A stretch of 64,000 nt of DNA from Carnimonas nigrificans ATCC BAA-78 (GTDB lineage: Bacteria; Pseudomonadota; Gammaproteobacteria; Pseudomonadales; Halomonadaceae). The stretch is taken from assembly GCF_000526695.1 (NCBI RefSeq), contig NZ_JAGO01000010.1, forward strand, positions 186,001-250,000, in the 5' to 3' direction. The notes under the pieces were generated by a model. That model was not told where the DNA came from and did not search any database. It was given only the letters and a program-made list of their open reading frames with translations. How positions within the stretch are numbered: position 1 is the stretch's first letter; each line of letters opens with the position of its first letter. This document shows, piece after piece, positions 8,950 through 20,030 of the stretch. The position numbers were made by a program, and so were the translations under genes.

Positions 8950-9309
8950 TTATTCCCCTATGGCCCAGGAGCCATCATCCTTTTTAACCAGTTTCATTGA
9001 TTTAGTGGCATTGTTAGCTGGATTCAATACGTCACAGCGATAGCTATTATCACCATCTTCAGTACAGTTTTTTAGTTCAGCCTTGGAAACCTGTTCTTTG
9101 GCGGCTTCGAAATTTTTAAGCAGCTCATCTTTAATAGGCGCTGAGGCATCGTCTCCGCCTATCTGCGATATCTGCTGCTCTTGCTCATCAATAAGCCCCA
9201 CCAGCGCCTTGTGCAGGTCGTCATCGGTTGGAGCGTTGTTCGACGAGCAGGCTGAGAGAACAAGGGGCAGAGAGGCGGCAGCGGCCAGTAACCAGGAAGC
9301 TGATTTCAT
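8950..9309 (-). CDS. Small hypothetical lipoprotein
   Basis: Protein of 119 residues with a clear lipoprotein signal: charged start, hydrophobic stretch and lipobox LSAC at about residue 21. It should be lipid-anchored in the envelope. The mature part is acidic and polar with predicted helix, followed by a segment with two cysteines (LKNCTEDGDNSYRCDV) that could form a disulfide. ATG preceded by AAAGGAA. I do not recognise the family. It stands alone between the repeats and purA; a hairpin CTCAGC/GCTGAG (8906-8928) lies after its stop. Confidence 0.75.
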   Translation of the reverse strand: MKSASWLLAAAASLPLVLSACSSNNAPTDDDLHKALVGLIDEQEQQISQIGGDDASAPIKDELLKNFEAAKEQVSKAELKNCTEDGDNSYRCDVLNPANNATKSMKLVKKDDGSWAIGE

Positions 9310-9606
9310 ACTGATATTATTCCTTTATGGACAAGGTGTTCTGTGTAAAACCAGTCTGCATCATACCTATTATTCATATATTCGCTATTGGTCTTATTTT
9401 CTTTTTTCAATCATGGGAAATTTGCCAATCCCCCCTCTCAGCATCACGCCCATTGTTTCCGTTATTGGAAGTTGCTGCCATTGATCGCTTATCGAAGGAA
9501 AACGCTGCCATTTACCAAGGGTACATTGGCTCATTGACTCCGTGCGCTATGCTTGCACGGCTTCATCACATTGGGGCGATGCTCGGAAGGGAGAGTACGA
9601 AGACAA
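9310..9606. other. Intergenic stretch, promoter region of lipoprotein
   Basis: About 300 bases between the divergent side of the lipoprotein gene and the purA terminator. It is more A/T-rich than its surroundings. Short ORFs here have no family features and no good ribosome sites. I see no RNA gene or repeat. Confidence 0.5.
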
Positions 9607-9636
9607 AAGCCCTTCTCGCATTCACGGGAAGGGCTT
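9607..9636 (-). terminator. Rho-independent terminator of purA
   Basis: Perfect 9-bp stem AAGCCCTTC/GAAGGGCTT with a 12-base loop. On the minus strand it is followed by TTTTGTCTT. It lies about 55 bases after the purA stop codon. Confidence 0.85.
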
Positions 9637-9689
9637 GGGCAGAACATCGTCAACAGCGAAAGACTGCGCAGGCTCGGGTATGAGCGACC

Positions 9690-11108
<1,419 letters not shown>

Positions 11109-11161
11109 TCATGCGACAGCGCTGCGGTGGCAAGCAAGCCGGGCAGCGCGTCTTTCCTTGT

Positions 11162-12343
11162 TCAGGTCAGCTCTTTTACCTGCCATTCACCGTCTTCCTG
11201 CACCAGCTCGCGGTTACAGCGATGATCGACCGGCCCGGTAGACTGGTGTGGCAGCGCGTTCACCACCCGCTCACCCTGATGACGGAGCTGCTGCACGAGT
11301 GCCGCCAACTGGCTGTCGTTGACTGCGGGCGCCCAGATGCCGTCGTGTGCTGGCTGCTGCTCTTCAAGGCTGGCCAGCATTTTCAGCTCAAGGGAACAGC
11401 CCGTTGCAGGACGCGAACGGCCAAAAGCGCGCCCGGTATGGTCGTAGCGCCCGCCCTTGACCAGCGCCTGGCCGTAACCGGGCACATAGGCCGCAAACAC
11501 CACGCCAGTGTGATATTCATAGCCGCGCAGCTCAGTCAGATCAAGATAGAGGGAGACGCCGGGATATTCGTTACTGATGCAATGCGCCAGCTGTTCAAGC
11601 TGCGCTAGCTGCTGTTCGACTTCCTCGGGAAGATCGGCAAGCGTGGCGCGCGCTTCATCAAGCACCTCGATACCGCCATGCAAACGTGGCAAGCGTTGCA
11701 GCACATCACGTAATGCAGAAGGCATCTCCACTGTCGCCAGCAGCGCGTCGATTTCGCTGTAGGACTTGCGCTCGATGGCTTCAAAAAGCTGCTGCTCGGC
11801 AATCTCGTCCAACTGCGCCTGTTCGATCAATACACGATAGATGCCGATATGACCAAACGCTAAATGAATATCGCGAGCGCCTGCATAAGAGAGCGATTCA
11901 AGCGCCAGCCGCACGATCTCAAGATCAGCCTCAATACCTGCATGACCGAATAGCTCGATCCCTACCTGCAACGGATTACGCCCGCCCTGATACTGATCAG
12001 CCGTCGCACGCAGCGCATTCACGCAGTAGCACAGCCTTGAAGGGCCGGGGCGCACCAGCGAGTGGGCATCCATGCGCGCTACCTGAGGGGTGGCATCCGC
12101 CGATAGCCCCATCATGCGGCCGCTAAGTTGATCGGTAAGCTTGAATGTTTGCAGTTCTAGATCGCTGCCAACGCCTGTCAGCAGAGAGTCGAGAAACTCG
12201 GCGGGAGGCGGCACGACCAGTTCATAGCCCCAGCGCTGATATAGATCAAGCAAGCCTCGACGGAGTGTTTCCATACGCAATGCTTGCGGAGGCAGCACCT
12301 CGTCAATGCCATCGGGAAGCAGCCAACGATCGGCTATCGTCAT
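11162..12343 (-). CDS. hisZ: ATP phosphoribosyltransferase regulatory subunit
   Basis: HisRS-like paralogue (393 residues) that joins the short form of HisG and makes it sensitive to histidine. Seen are the class II synthetase-like N-terminus (WLLPDGIDEVLPPQA), the motif 2-like segment DATPQVARMDAH, and ELRGYEYHTGVVFAAY with GGRYDHTGRAFG. There is no anticodon-binding domain, separating it from true HisRS (~420 residues). It occupies the position between hflC and purA; a terminator upstream (12460-12483) implies its own promoter. Confidence 0.92.
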   Translation of the reverse strand: MTIADRWLLPDGIDEVLPPQALRMETLRRGLLDLYQRWGYELVVPPPAEFLDSLLTGVGSDLELQTFKLTDQLSGRMMGLSADATPQVARMDAHSLVRPGPSRLCYCVNALRATADQYQGGRNPLQVGIELFGHAGIEADLEIVRLALESLSYAGARDIHLAFGHIGIYRVLIEQAQLDEIAEQQLFEAIERKSYSEIDALLATVEMPSALRDVLQRLPRLHGGIEVLDEARATLADLPEEVEQQLAQLEQLAHCISNEYPGVSLYLDLTELRGYEYHTGVVFAAYVPGYGQALVKGGRYDHTGRAFGRSRPATGCSLELKMLASLEEQQPAHDGIWAPAVNDSQLAALVQQLRHQGERVVNALPHQSTGPVDHRCNRELVQEDGEWQVKELT

Positions 12344-12455
12344 CTCTGAAAACCTTAAAAACCTAGCCCTGCCCCTCGTACAAGAGCAGGCAGTTCGCCA
12401 AATTGACCGTAGATTATGCTGCGCCGTACAGACAACAGCGCTGATCTACAGCCAC

Positions 12456-12483
12456 AAAAAAAACCGGAGCAGCGCCCGGTTTT
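12456..12483 (-). terminator. Rho-independent terminator after hflC
   Basis: Stem AAAACCGG/CCGGTTTT with an 8-base loop, followed on the minus strand by at least four more T. It lies 79 bases after the hflC stop and separates the hfl operon from hisZ-purA. Confidence 0.88.
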
Positions 12484-12561
12484 AAAGATTCTATCACGCT
12501 ATAGCAGCAGTGCCATCCCACCTGCCCGACAAATCATCGTTATGCAGGTGGGAGATGGCAT

Positions 12562-13446
12562 TTACTGGCTGGCTCCGCCGGACGGATGCTCAAGATAGCG
12601 GAAGAAGTCAGACTTCGGCCCTATGACAAGAATATCGTTGTTGCCTTCGAAGCTTTTGCGATATGCCTGCATCGAGCGATAGAAGCGTGCAAATTCCGGC
12701 TCTTGCTTATAAGCGTTGGCATAGATATTGGCAGCTTCGCCATCACCTTCACCACGCAGACGGTCAGCTTCCTTGCGCGCATTGGCAAGAGCGATTTCAC
12801 GCTGGCGGTCGGCATGTGCACGAATACGCTCGCTCTGCTCCTGCCCCTGGGCACGGTATTGGCGTGCTTCGGCGTGGCGCTCGGTACTCATGCGCTGATA
12901 GACCGCTTGAGTAACCTGTTCCGGCAGTTCCACGCGCTTGAGCCTGATGTCCAGGATCTCGACACCGATCTCATTGCGCATCGCTTTATCCAGCGACTCC
13001 ATCGAGTCGGCCAGCATATCGTCGCGATCTTCGGAGATGATCGTATTCACCTCGCGGCTACCAAAGGCGTTACGCAAACTCTGCTCGACACGCGGCGAAA
13101 TCAGCGCTTCGGCGCGAGCAGTATTGCCGCGCGTGGCCTGATAAAAACGGTTGGGGTCCACAACGCGCCATTTGAGGAATGAATCCACAATCAGCGCATT
13201 ACGGCCCGCCGTCAGAAAGCGACTTTGACCATTCTCAAGGGTTTGCACACGCGCATCGAAAGTGTGCACCGTGTTAATCAGCGGCCACTTGGCGTGCAGA
13301 CCGGGCGCAATATCGGTGGCAACCACTTCACCGAAACGTAGCTTGATCGCGCGCTGGGTCTCGTTGACCACATAGAGACTGGTACTCGCCAGCCACGCCA
13401 GCACCGCCAGCACCGCAATAATGACCAGGGAACGATTGTTAACCAT
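12562..13446 (-). CDS. hflC: HflC, FtsH-modulating membrane protein
   Basis: SPFH/stomatin-family protein of 294 residues, anchored by one N-terminal membrane segment (about 5-24). The rest is exposed to the periplasm. With HflK it forms the complex that surrounds and controls the FtsH protease. Family features are YVVNETQRAIKLRFG after the membrane segment and the Ala/Glu/Arg-rich helix around residues 185-245 (ARKEADRLRGEGDGEAANIYA). ATG overlaps the hflK stop (TAATG). Confidence 0.95.
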   Translation of the reverse strand: MVNNRSLVIIAVLAVLAWLASTSLYVVNETQRAIKLRFGEVVATDIAPGLHAKWPLINTVHTFDARVQTLENGQSRFLTAGRNALIVDSFLKWRVVDPNRFYQATRGNTARAEALISPRVEQSLRNAFGSREVNTIISEDRDDMLADSMESLDKAMRNEIGVEILDIRLKRVELPEQVTQAVYQRMSTERHAEARQYRAQGQEQSERIRAHADRQREIALANARKEADRLRGEGDGEAANIYANAYKQEPEFARFYRSMQAYRKSFEGNNDILVIGPKSDFFRYLEHPSGGASQ

Positions 13447-14858
13447 TAGCGGGCACTCCGTTCTGTCGAGCGTTGAGAGCGTGATGCCGAGCCGCTGCTG
13501 GAAGAAGCATTCGATTGAGTGTCGCGTGCATCGCCATTGCTGTTGCTGCTGTCATTGCCTGAGTGTTCATCGGCGCTGCTGGCCGAGTCTGCCTGATGCT
13601 GTTTACGCAATTGATCAATGGGCAGATAAATCAGTGACTGATTGCCGTGATCAACGTCAACAAAGGCTTTCGGATTGGACGAATAAATACCACTGAGCGT
13701 GTCGAGATAGATACGCGTGCGAGTCAGATCGGGCGCACTGCGGTAGCCATCCAGCATCGACAGGAAGCGCTGGGTTTCACCCTGGGCGTCGGCCACTACC
13801 GCATCGCGATAGCCATAGGCCTGCTCAATGGTACGCTGAGCCTCACCATCGGTACGCGGCTTGAGCGCATTCTCATAGGCATGTGCCTGGTTGATCTCAC
13901 GCTGACGATCCTCGCGGGAGCGAATAACGTCATCAACCGCATCCTGGATTTCATCAGGGGCGGATGTGCTCTCAAGGTTCACCGCCTGAAGGCGCAGCCC
14001 TACTCCGTAGCGATCAAGGGTTTGCTGCAAACGCTCCGCTACAATACCGCCCAGCTGCTCGCGGCCGCTCAGCAGCGAATTTTCGACCGGCGGCGTCATG
14101 GAGATAATCGGTGCATCTTCAGCATTCTCGGAAGAACCGTTCGGTGAAGCCGAGGCTTCCGTCGCCTCCTGCACTTCCTTCACTTCAGCGGTACTGGTCA
14201 GCACGTTCTGCATACCACTGGCACCGACTACATGGCGCAGCGTGGAATCCAGCGCATCGCGCAGGCTCTCTTCGGGATCACGCACATTGAGCACGTAATC
14301 ACGCGGATTATCGACCTGATACTGCACCGAGATATTGACCTTCACGATGTTGGTATCGGCAGTGAGCATCGAGGATTGCTGATCAAAGGAGCGCACCGCC
14401 GAGACGTTGACCTTGTTGAGCTTGTCAATCAACGGCGCATGCCAATGCAGGCCAGGCTCGACAGTGGTGTGATACTGGCCCAGCCGCAGCACGACAGCGC
14501 GCTCGGACTGATCGACCAGATAGAAGCCGGAACCGGCCCACACCAGCAGACCCACACCCACCAGCCCCGCAGGCAGCAGCAGCGGATTGCGCGGTGCGGA
14601 GCTGCCGCCCTTATTGGGGCCGCCGCTCTTGCCTTTATTGCCTTTTTTGAAAAATCCGGAAATGCCGTCCTGCAGCTTCTTCAGCGCTTCGTCGACATCT
14701 ACCGATTGACCGCTCTTTTTCTTGCTGCGATCACCGTTGTCTCCCCAGGGCGATGGAGGACGCTGACTGTCTTTGTCTCGACCGTCTGATCCTTCCCCGC
14801 TTCCCCAGGGATTACGGCCTTTGTTATCGCCGCCATTACCTGGCTCGTTCCACGCCAT
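13446..14858 (-). CDS. hflK: HflK, FtsH-modulating membrane protein
   Basis: SPFH-family partner of HflC, 470 residues (E. coli 419). The N-terminus is cytoplasmic and Gly/Asp/Lys-rich, then one membrane segment (about 96-115), then the band-7 domain (YLVDQSERAVVLRLGQY). The C-terminus is a long low-complexity Ser/Asp/Asn tail. An insertion of about 30 residues rich in acidic and Ser residues (near 240) accounts for part of the extra length. ATG is preceded by GGAGAA. A 263-base gap with the hflX terminator lies upstream, so it probably has its own promoter. Confidence 0.95.
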   Translation of the reverse strand: MAWNEPGNGGDNKGRNPWGSGEGSDGRDKDSQRPPSPWGDNGDRSKKKSGQSVDVDEALKKLQDGISGFFKKGNKGKSGGPNKGGSSAPRNPLLLPAGLVGVGLLVWAGSGFYLVDQSERAVVLRLGQYHTTVEPGLHWHAPLIDKLNKVNVSAVRSFDQQSSMLTADTNIVKVNISVQYQVDNPRDYVLNVRDPEESLRDALDSTLRHVVGASGMQNVLTSTAEVKEVQEATEASASPNGSSENAEDAPIISMTPPVENSLLSGREQLGGIVAERLQQTLDRYGVGLRLQAVNLESTSAPDEIQDAVDDVIRSREDRQREINQAHAYENALKPRTDGEAQRTIEQAYGYRDAVVADAQGETQRFLSMLDGYRSAPDLTRTRIYLDTLSGIYSSNPKAFVDVDHGNQSLIYLPIDQLRKQHQADSASSADEHSGNDSSNSNGDARDTQSNASSSSGSASRSQRSTERSAR

Positions 14859-15038
14859 ACAAAGATTCTCCAGGACTTCATTGATCAGCGCTGAGGTGCG
14901 CCCTAATCAAGCTGCGGACGGTCAGGCACCATGCTGGTAGTGTAAGCCTTAAGGCATACCTCTGACAGTGCGCGCACAGGTTCGTCTGCGGCCTGCTTCA
15001 GCAGCAGAACCTCATTCATCAGCGGGATACAATAACAG

Positions 15039-15104
15039 AAAAAAAAGCATTAACGTCAGTTCAATCGCTACAACCTGAAAAGTCGTAATTGACGTTAATG
15101 CCTT
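15039..15104 (-). terminator. Rho-independent terminator after hflX
   Basis: Twelve-base perfect inverted repeat GCATTAACGTCA (15047-15058) / TGACGTTAATGC (15090-15101). On the minus strand it is followed by eight T (15046-15039). The stem continues inward with one wobble. It ends the hfq-hflX transcript. Confidence 0.85.
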
Positions 15105-15121
15105 GTTAAGGAAGGAAAAGC

Positions 15122-16429
15122 CTAGAATTCGCTTTCAAATGCTTCACTGGGAAGATAGTCGCGCGGATTCTCCTGGGCGCGTGCCAATAAGCGCAGGAAA
15201 TCGTGCTGCGGCAGGCGTATGTCGAGGCGCGTGTTGCCCTTCTCGTCAAACGTCTCCTGACGCACCGCACCCAGCTCGTGCAGTTGGGCGCGCAGCCAGC
15301 CTTTCTGCGGCGCAAGTTCAAGCGATAGCTCGATGACATCCTCGCCGAGCAGCTCGCCAAGCGCCTGATCGAGCAGCTCGAAGCCATTTTGCTGCTGCGC
15401 CGACAGCCATACCACCAGCGGCTTGCCCTGACTGTCGCGCTCAAGACGCGGCTGCGAACCAAGCAGGTCGATCTTGTTCATGACCAGCAAGCGCGGCACT
15501 TCATCGGCACCGATTTCAGACAGCACCGAGTTGACCTGCTCGATATTCTGATCACGCTCAGGGTCTGCGGCATCAATCACATGCACCAGCAGGTCGGCTT
15601 CCGAGGCTTCTTCAAGAGTCGCCTTGAATGCCTGCACCAGCTTGTGCGGAAGGTGACGAATAAAGCCTACCGTATCGGCCATGACCACGGTGCCAACGTC
15701 AGAGACTTCAAGACGCCGCAAGGTCGGATCAAGGGTCGCGAATAGCTGGTCAGCGGCATAGACCTGCGCCTCGGTCAGCGCGTTGAAGAGCGTTGACTTG
15801 CCAGCGTTGGTGTAACCCACCAGCGAGATAGAGGCGATATCGGCGCGCGAACGGGCACGACGGTTTTGCTCACGCTGGGTACGCACCTTTTCGAGACGCT
15901 TATTGATCTGGCGAATGCGGGCGCGCAGCAGGCGACGGTCGGTTTCAAGCTGGGTTTCACCCGGGCCACGCAAACCGATACCGCCCTTCTGACGCTCAAG
16001 GTGCGTCCAGCCACGAACCAGGCGCGTGGACATGTACTCAAGCTGCGCCAGCTCAACCTGAAGCTTGCCTTCATGCGTGCGCGCACGCTGGGCGAAGATA
16101 TCAAGGATCAGCCCGGTGCGATCAAGCACACGGCATTCAAGTTCACGCTCGATATTACGCTCTTGCGAGGGCTTGAGCGCATGGTTGAAGATCACCAGCT
16201 CAGCCTTGTGCTCTTTCAGTGCATGACGCACTTCATCAAGCTTGCCTTCACCGATAAATAGCCGCGCATCAGGGTAGCGGCGGCTCCCTTCAATCAGCGC
16301 AGCAGGATCAGCCCCTGCGGAACGCACGAGCTCAAGTAATTCTCTAGGGTCTTCGGCCTCACGACCATCCTGGAAATCAATGTGAACCAGGATGGCCGTT
16401 TCGCCGGAATTGGGGCGTTCAAAGAACAA
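15122..16429 (-). CDS. hflX: Ribosome-associated GTPase HflX
   Basis: Obg-family GTPase (435 residues) that splits stalled or heat-damaged 70S ribosomes. HflX N-terminal domain to about 190 with the Gly-rich GGIGLRGPGETQLETD loop. The G domain follows: P-loop GYTNAGKST, DTVGFI (G3) and MNKIDLL (G4). The start codon is TTG at 16429, with GGAGAA seven bases ahead. It is 15 bases after hfq, so the two are co-transcribed. Confidence 0.95.
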   Translation of the reverse strand: MFFERPNSGETAILVHIDFQDGREAEDPRELLELVRSAGADPAALIEGSRRYPDARLFIGEGKLDEVRHALKEHKAELVIFNHALKPSQERNIERELECRVLDRTGLILDIFAQRARTHEGKLQVELAQLEYMSTRLVRGWTHLERQKGGIGLRGPGETQLETDRRLLRARIRQINKRLEKVRTQREQNRRARSRADIASISLVGYTNAGKSTLFNALTEAQVYAADQLFATLDPTLRRLEVSDVGTVVMADTVGFIRHLPHKLVQAFKATLEEASEADLLVHVIDAADPERDQNIEQVNSVLSEIGADEVPRLLVMNKIDLLGSQPRLERDSQGKPLVVWLSAQQQNGFELLDQALGELLGEDVIELSLELAPQKGWLRAQLHELGAVRQETFDEKGNTRLDIRLPQHDFLRLLARAQENPRDYLPSEAFESEF

Positions 16430-16444
16430 TCAGCGCTTCTCCAA

Positions 16445-16690
16445 TCAGACTTCCTGGCCTGGAGCTGCTTCAGGAGCGGGAAGGCGAACATTACGCGACG
16501 GTACTACGGTAGAAATAGCGTGCTTGTACACCATTTGACTGACCGTATTGCGCAGCAGCACGACAAACTGATCGAAGGATTCAATCTGTCCCTGAAGCTT
16601 GATGCCGTTAACCAGGAAGATGGAAACAGGAATACGCTCCTTGCGGAGGATATTAAGGTAAGGATCTTGTAGTGACTGTCCTTTGGACAT
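16445..16690 (-). CDS. hfq: RNA chaperone Hfq
   Basis: Sm-like hexameric RNA chaperone that pairs small RNAs with mRNAs. 81 residues: [13 protein letters not shown], then Sm1 with [20 protein letters not shown] and Sm2 with [12 protein letters not shown]. The key Gln8, Phe42 and YKH residues are present. The C-terminal tail is short (about 12 residues) compared with the long tail in E. coli. The ATG at 16690 has GGAGAG upstream; the longer open frame is not part of the protein. Confidence 0.97.
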   Translation of the reverse strand: MSKGQSLQDPYLNILRKERIPVSIFLVNGIKLQGQIESFDQFVVLLRNTVSQMVYKHAISTVVPSRNVRLPAPEAAPGQEV

Positions 16691-16979
16691 GAGCGCTCTC
16701 CAAAAATATAAATGCTGCAACGTTGGGGTCTTATAAGCCGACACTGAATCGGGATCGCTGGTCGGAAGCTGCGTGCGATGGGCAATGCCTGCCTGCACTT
16801 GCACACTGGATTGGCTACCGCAGCGGCCTTCGCTGCGCCCCATTTGGCCCGGAGTGAAATTCGACAGCGGCGGCACATAAAGGTTTCTTGCATATGCCTG
16901 CCGACACCGCGCAAATGCCGACCATGCGCGCTATCCACGCCGTTGATGAGAACTCACTAAACCGGTTCATCAGTGTACG

Positions 16980-17933
16980 CTAACTGGAGACGTTTCGTAC
17001 AATTTTCAACAGTCGCTGCTCAAGCTCTGCGTCGGGCACCTGAATTCGTTCGACATTGGGCCAGCTACGCAGCCAGGTGAGCTGCCGTTTGGCTAATTGG
17101 CGGGTAGCGATGATGGCCTGCTCACGCATGGTCGCCCAATCGCACTCGCCCGCCAGATAGCGCCACGCCTGTCGGTAGCCCACGCTTTTGATCGAAGGCA
17201 ACGAAGGCGAGAGATCACCGCGCTGGTAAAGCGCCTGCACTTCCTCAATGAAATTCGCCTTCAGCATCGCATCGAAGCGCTGCTCAATGCGGCGGTGCAG
17301 CTCACTGCGCTCGGTGGGTTCCAGGGCAATCTGCACGATTGAATAGGGCAGACTCTGACGCTGCTGTTCGCGCCAATGATCGGTAAGCGAGCGGCCCGTC
17401 TGACGGTACACCTCCAGGGCACGCAAAAGCCGCTGGGGATCGTTGGGATGAATGCGCTGCGCTGCTTTAGGATCAACCTGGGCGAGCTGGTGATGCAGCG
17501 CGGCCAGACCGTGCTGGGCAAGCTCCTGCTCCAGTTCGGCACGATACGCAGGATCGCTGGCTGGCAGGTTATCGTTGCCTTGCAGCAGCGTTTTGAAATA
17601 CAGCATGGTACCGCCCACCAACAGCGGTATTTTTCCCCGTGCACTGATCTCCGCCATCGCCGCGAGTGCATCAACACGAAAATCGGCAGCGGAGTAAGGC
17701 TCTGCCGGATCACGCAGGTCGATCAGGCGGTGTGGCGCTCGCGCAAGCTCCTGGGCACTGGGTTTGGCGGTGCCGATATCCATGCCACGGTAGACCATGG
17801 CCGAATCCACACTGATCACTTCGCATCCCAGCGATTCGTGCAGTGCAATGGCGGCATCGGTTTTGCCCGAGGCGGTCGGCCCCATCAGGAAAAGCGCAGG
17901 AGGATGGGCGTTAGTGCTGTGTTGATTGGGCAT
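16980..17933 (-). CDS. miaA: tRNA dimethylallyltransferase
   Basis: Transfers the dimethylallyl group to A37 of tRNAs that read UNN codons. 317 residues. P-loop [11 protein letters not shown] at about 18, then [28 protein letters not shown] and [11 protein letters not shown]. Placed between mutL and hfq, as in most gammaproteobacteria; the 290-base gap to hfq should hold hfq promoters. Confidence 0.96.
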   Translation of the reverse strand: MPNQHSTNAHPPALFLMGPTASGKTDAAIALHESLGCEVISVDSAMVYRGMDIGTAKPSAQELARAPHRLIDLRDPAEPYSAADFRVDALAAMAEISARGKIPLLVGGTMLYFKTLLQGNDNLPASDPAYRAELEQELAQHGLAALHHQLAQVDPKAAQRIHPNDPQRLLRALEVYRQTGRSLTDHWREQQRQSLPYSIVQIALEPTERSELHRRIEQRFDAMLKANFIEEVQALYQRGDLSPSLPSIKSVGYRQAWRYLAGECDWATMREQAIIATRQLAKRQLTWLRSWPNVERIQVPDAELEQRLLKIVRNVSS

Positions 17934-18017
17934 TTAAATAGTTGGAACGTAGTGGAGTAACGGAGGAAGAGGGAACGGTCAATAAGCTGAATGGGCGCTA
18001 CATCGCCACCAATAGCG

Positions 18018-20030
18018 CTATTGGCCGCGCAGAAACAGGCGATCGAGATCCTTCATGCCGAGTTCGGTCCAGGTCGGGCGGCCATGATTGCACTGCCCAC
18101 TACGCTCGGTTATTTCCATGTCGCGCAGCAAGGCGTTCATCTCTTCGATGGTCATGCGTCGATTGGCACGAATGCTGCCATGGCACGCCATGGTAGAAAG
18201 AATCTCATCAATGCGCCCACGCAGCGCATCGCTGCGACCAAAACGCTGCAATTCATGCAGCATTTCACGCACCAGCGGCTCCACGTTCTCCTGCCCTTTG
18301 GGGCGCATCAGCACCACGGGGATCTGCCGCACCAGCAGCGTTTCCGGGCCAGCAATGCCTAGCTCGACCCCCAGCCGCGAAAAGCTCTCGCTCTCCTGTT
18401 CGGCCAGCTCTGCTTCGGCTTCCGATACAGCAATAGAGACCGGCACCAGCAGTGATTGTGCCTCGATTCGGCCATTATCAAACTGGCGCTTGAGGCGCTC
18501 GTAATTGATACGTTCATGGGCCGCGTGCATATCGACAATCACCATACCGGCGCTGGTCTGCGACAGAATATAAACGCCGTGTAGCTGAGCCACCGCATAA
18601 CCCAATGGCGGCGCCTGGGTATCATCCTGCGCGAAGCTGTCAGCACGCTCGCTGCGCGTCGGCCCGGTAGCAGCGCTGTTGTTCGTGCTGCTGGCTGCAT
18701 CGCGCTCGCCCAGCAGCGCCTCCTCGCGGTGCTGCGGATGTAACGCGCGATAGCCGTCGAGAAAGGCTCGCACACGATCCCCTGAAGGAGCACTGCCACC
18801 ACTCCGCTCGCCCGATGGTGTCTCTGCGCTATAGCGTCCACGCTGCTCATTGAGCGACATCCGCTGCTGATGCCACGGCGCTTCGGGCGCTGACGCTGGC
18901 TGCTGAATATCATTCAGCACTTCACCCGTAGCAGGATCGACCGACTCGCCTGGTTCGCTCCCTTCTTCTTCATGCTGAGAGGAGCTACCTGCACGGGTAT
19001 CAGAGAGCGCATGATGCAGGCTCGAAAAGAGAAAATCGTGCACCAGACGACCATCGCGGAATCTCACTTCGTGCTTGGTAGGATGCACATTGACATCGAC
19101 TACATGGGGGTCAAGCTCAAGATAAAGCACGAAGATAGGCTGGCGACCGTGGAACAGCACATCGCGATACGCCTGACGCACGGCGTGCGCCACCAAACGG
19201 TCACGCACCACCCTGCCATTGACGAAGAAATATTGCTGATCGGCCTGGGCGCGCGTATGTGTCGGCAAGCCTACCCAGCCCCATAGCCGCAACCCTGTCG
19301 CATTCACATCGACTTCCAGCGACTTGTCGAGTAGCTGTGTCCCCAGCAGGGAACCTACCCGAGCGCGCCGCTCGGCCATGGAGTGAGCCGGTTTGAGATG
19401 GTGAAGGCTCTTCTGATTATGGCGCAACGACCAGCCAATTTCGTAACGTGACAGCGCAAGCCGCCGGAAGGCTTCTTCCAGATGGCCGAATTCAGTCTTC
19501 TCGGTACGCAGGAACTTGCGCCGCGCGGGCGTATTGAAAAACAGATCACGCACGGCGAGCGTAGTGCCCTGCGGGTGCGGCGCAGGCGAGACGCGGGAGG
19601 CCATGTCGCGCCCCTCGGCGACCACGCGCCAGCCCTGGGTCGGATCGTCACTGACATTTGAGAACAGCTCAAGGCGCGATACCGAACTGATGGATGCCAG
19701 CGCTTCGCCACGAAAGCCCAGGCTGGCAACACCTTCCAGCTCATCAAGCGACGTAATCTTGCTGGTCGCGTGACGCGACAGCGCCAGCGGCAAATCCTGC
19801 TGATCAATACCGCTCCCGTTATCGCGTACCTGAATCAGCCTGGCACCACCGTTTTCGATATCAATGTCGATACGGCTGGCACCGGCATCGACGGCGTTTT
19901 CTACCAACTCCTTGAGCACCGATGAGGGGCGCTCGACCACCTCACCCGCCGCAATCTGGTTAGCGAGGCGCGGCGCCAATACCTGAATGCGCCGCCGAGC
20001 GTGACCGCTTGCGCTCTCTTCCGTACTCAT
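18018..20030 (-). CDS. mutL: DNA mismatch repair protein MutL
   Basis: Mismatch-repair ATPase (670 residues). N-terminal GHKL domain: [26 protein letters not shown] and [10 protein letters not shown]. The transducer domain is followed by a variable Ser/Glu-rich linker (about 350-480). The C-terminal dimerisation domain carries [12 protein letters not shown], which fits the DxHA(x2)E(x4)E nuclease motif, and CNHGRPTW near the end. That argues for a nicking MutL, as in bacteria without MutH, unlike E. coli. Start ATG overlaps the amiB stop by one base. Confidence 0.96.
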   Translation of the reverse strand: MSTEESASGHARRRIQVLAPRLANQIAAGEVVERPSSVLKELVENAVDAGASRIDIDIENGGARLIQVRDNGSGIDQQDLPLALSRHATSKITSLDELEGVASLGFRGEALASISSVSRLELFSNVSDDPTQGWRVVAEGRDMASRVSPAPHPQGTTLAVRDLFFNTPARRKFLRTEKTEFGHLEEAFRRLALSRYEIGWSLRHNQKSLHHLKPAHSMAERRARVGSLLGTQLLDKSLEVDVNATGLRLWGWVGLPTHTRAQADQQYFFVNGRVVRDRLVAHAVRQAYRDVLFHGRQPIFVLYLELDPHVVDVNVHPTKHEVRFRDGRLVHDFLFSSLHHALSDTRAGSSSQHEEEGSEPGESVDPATGEVLNDIQQPASAPEAPWHQQRMSLNEQRGRYSAETPSGERSGGSAPSGDRVRAFLDGYRALHPQHREEALLGERDAASSTNNSAATGPTRSERADSFAQDDTQAPPLGYAVAQLHGVYILSQTSAGMVIVDMHAAHERINYERLKRQFDNGRIEAQSLLVPVSIAVSEAEAELAEQESESFSRLGVELGIAGPETLLVRQIPVVLMRPKGQENVEPLVREMLHELQRFGRSDALRGRIDEILSTMACHGSIRANRRMTIEEMNALLRDMEITERSGQCNHGRPTWTELGMKDLDRLFLRGQ

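Noticed and set aside
9083-9484. Plus-strand frame across the lipoprotein gene
   Set aside because: Antisense to a gene with a convincing signal peptide, lipobox and ribosome site.
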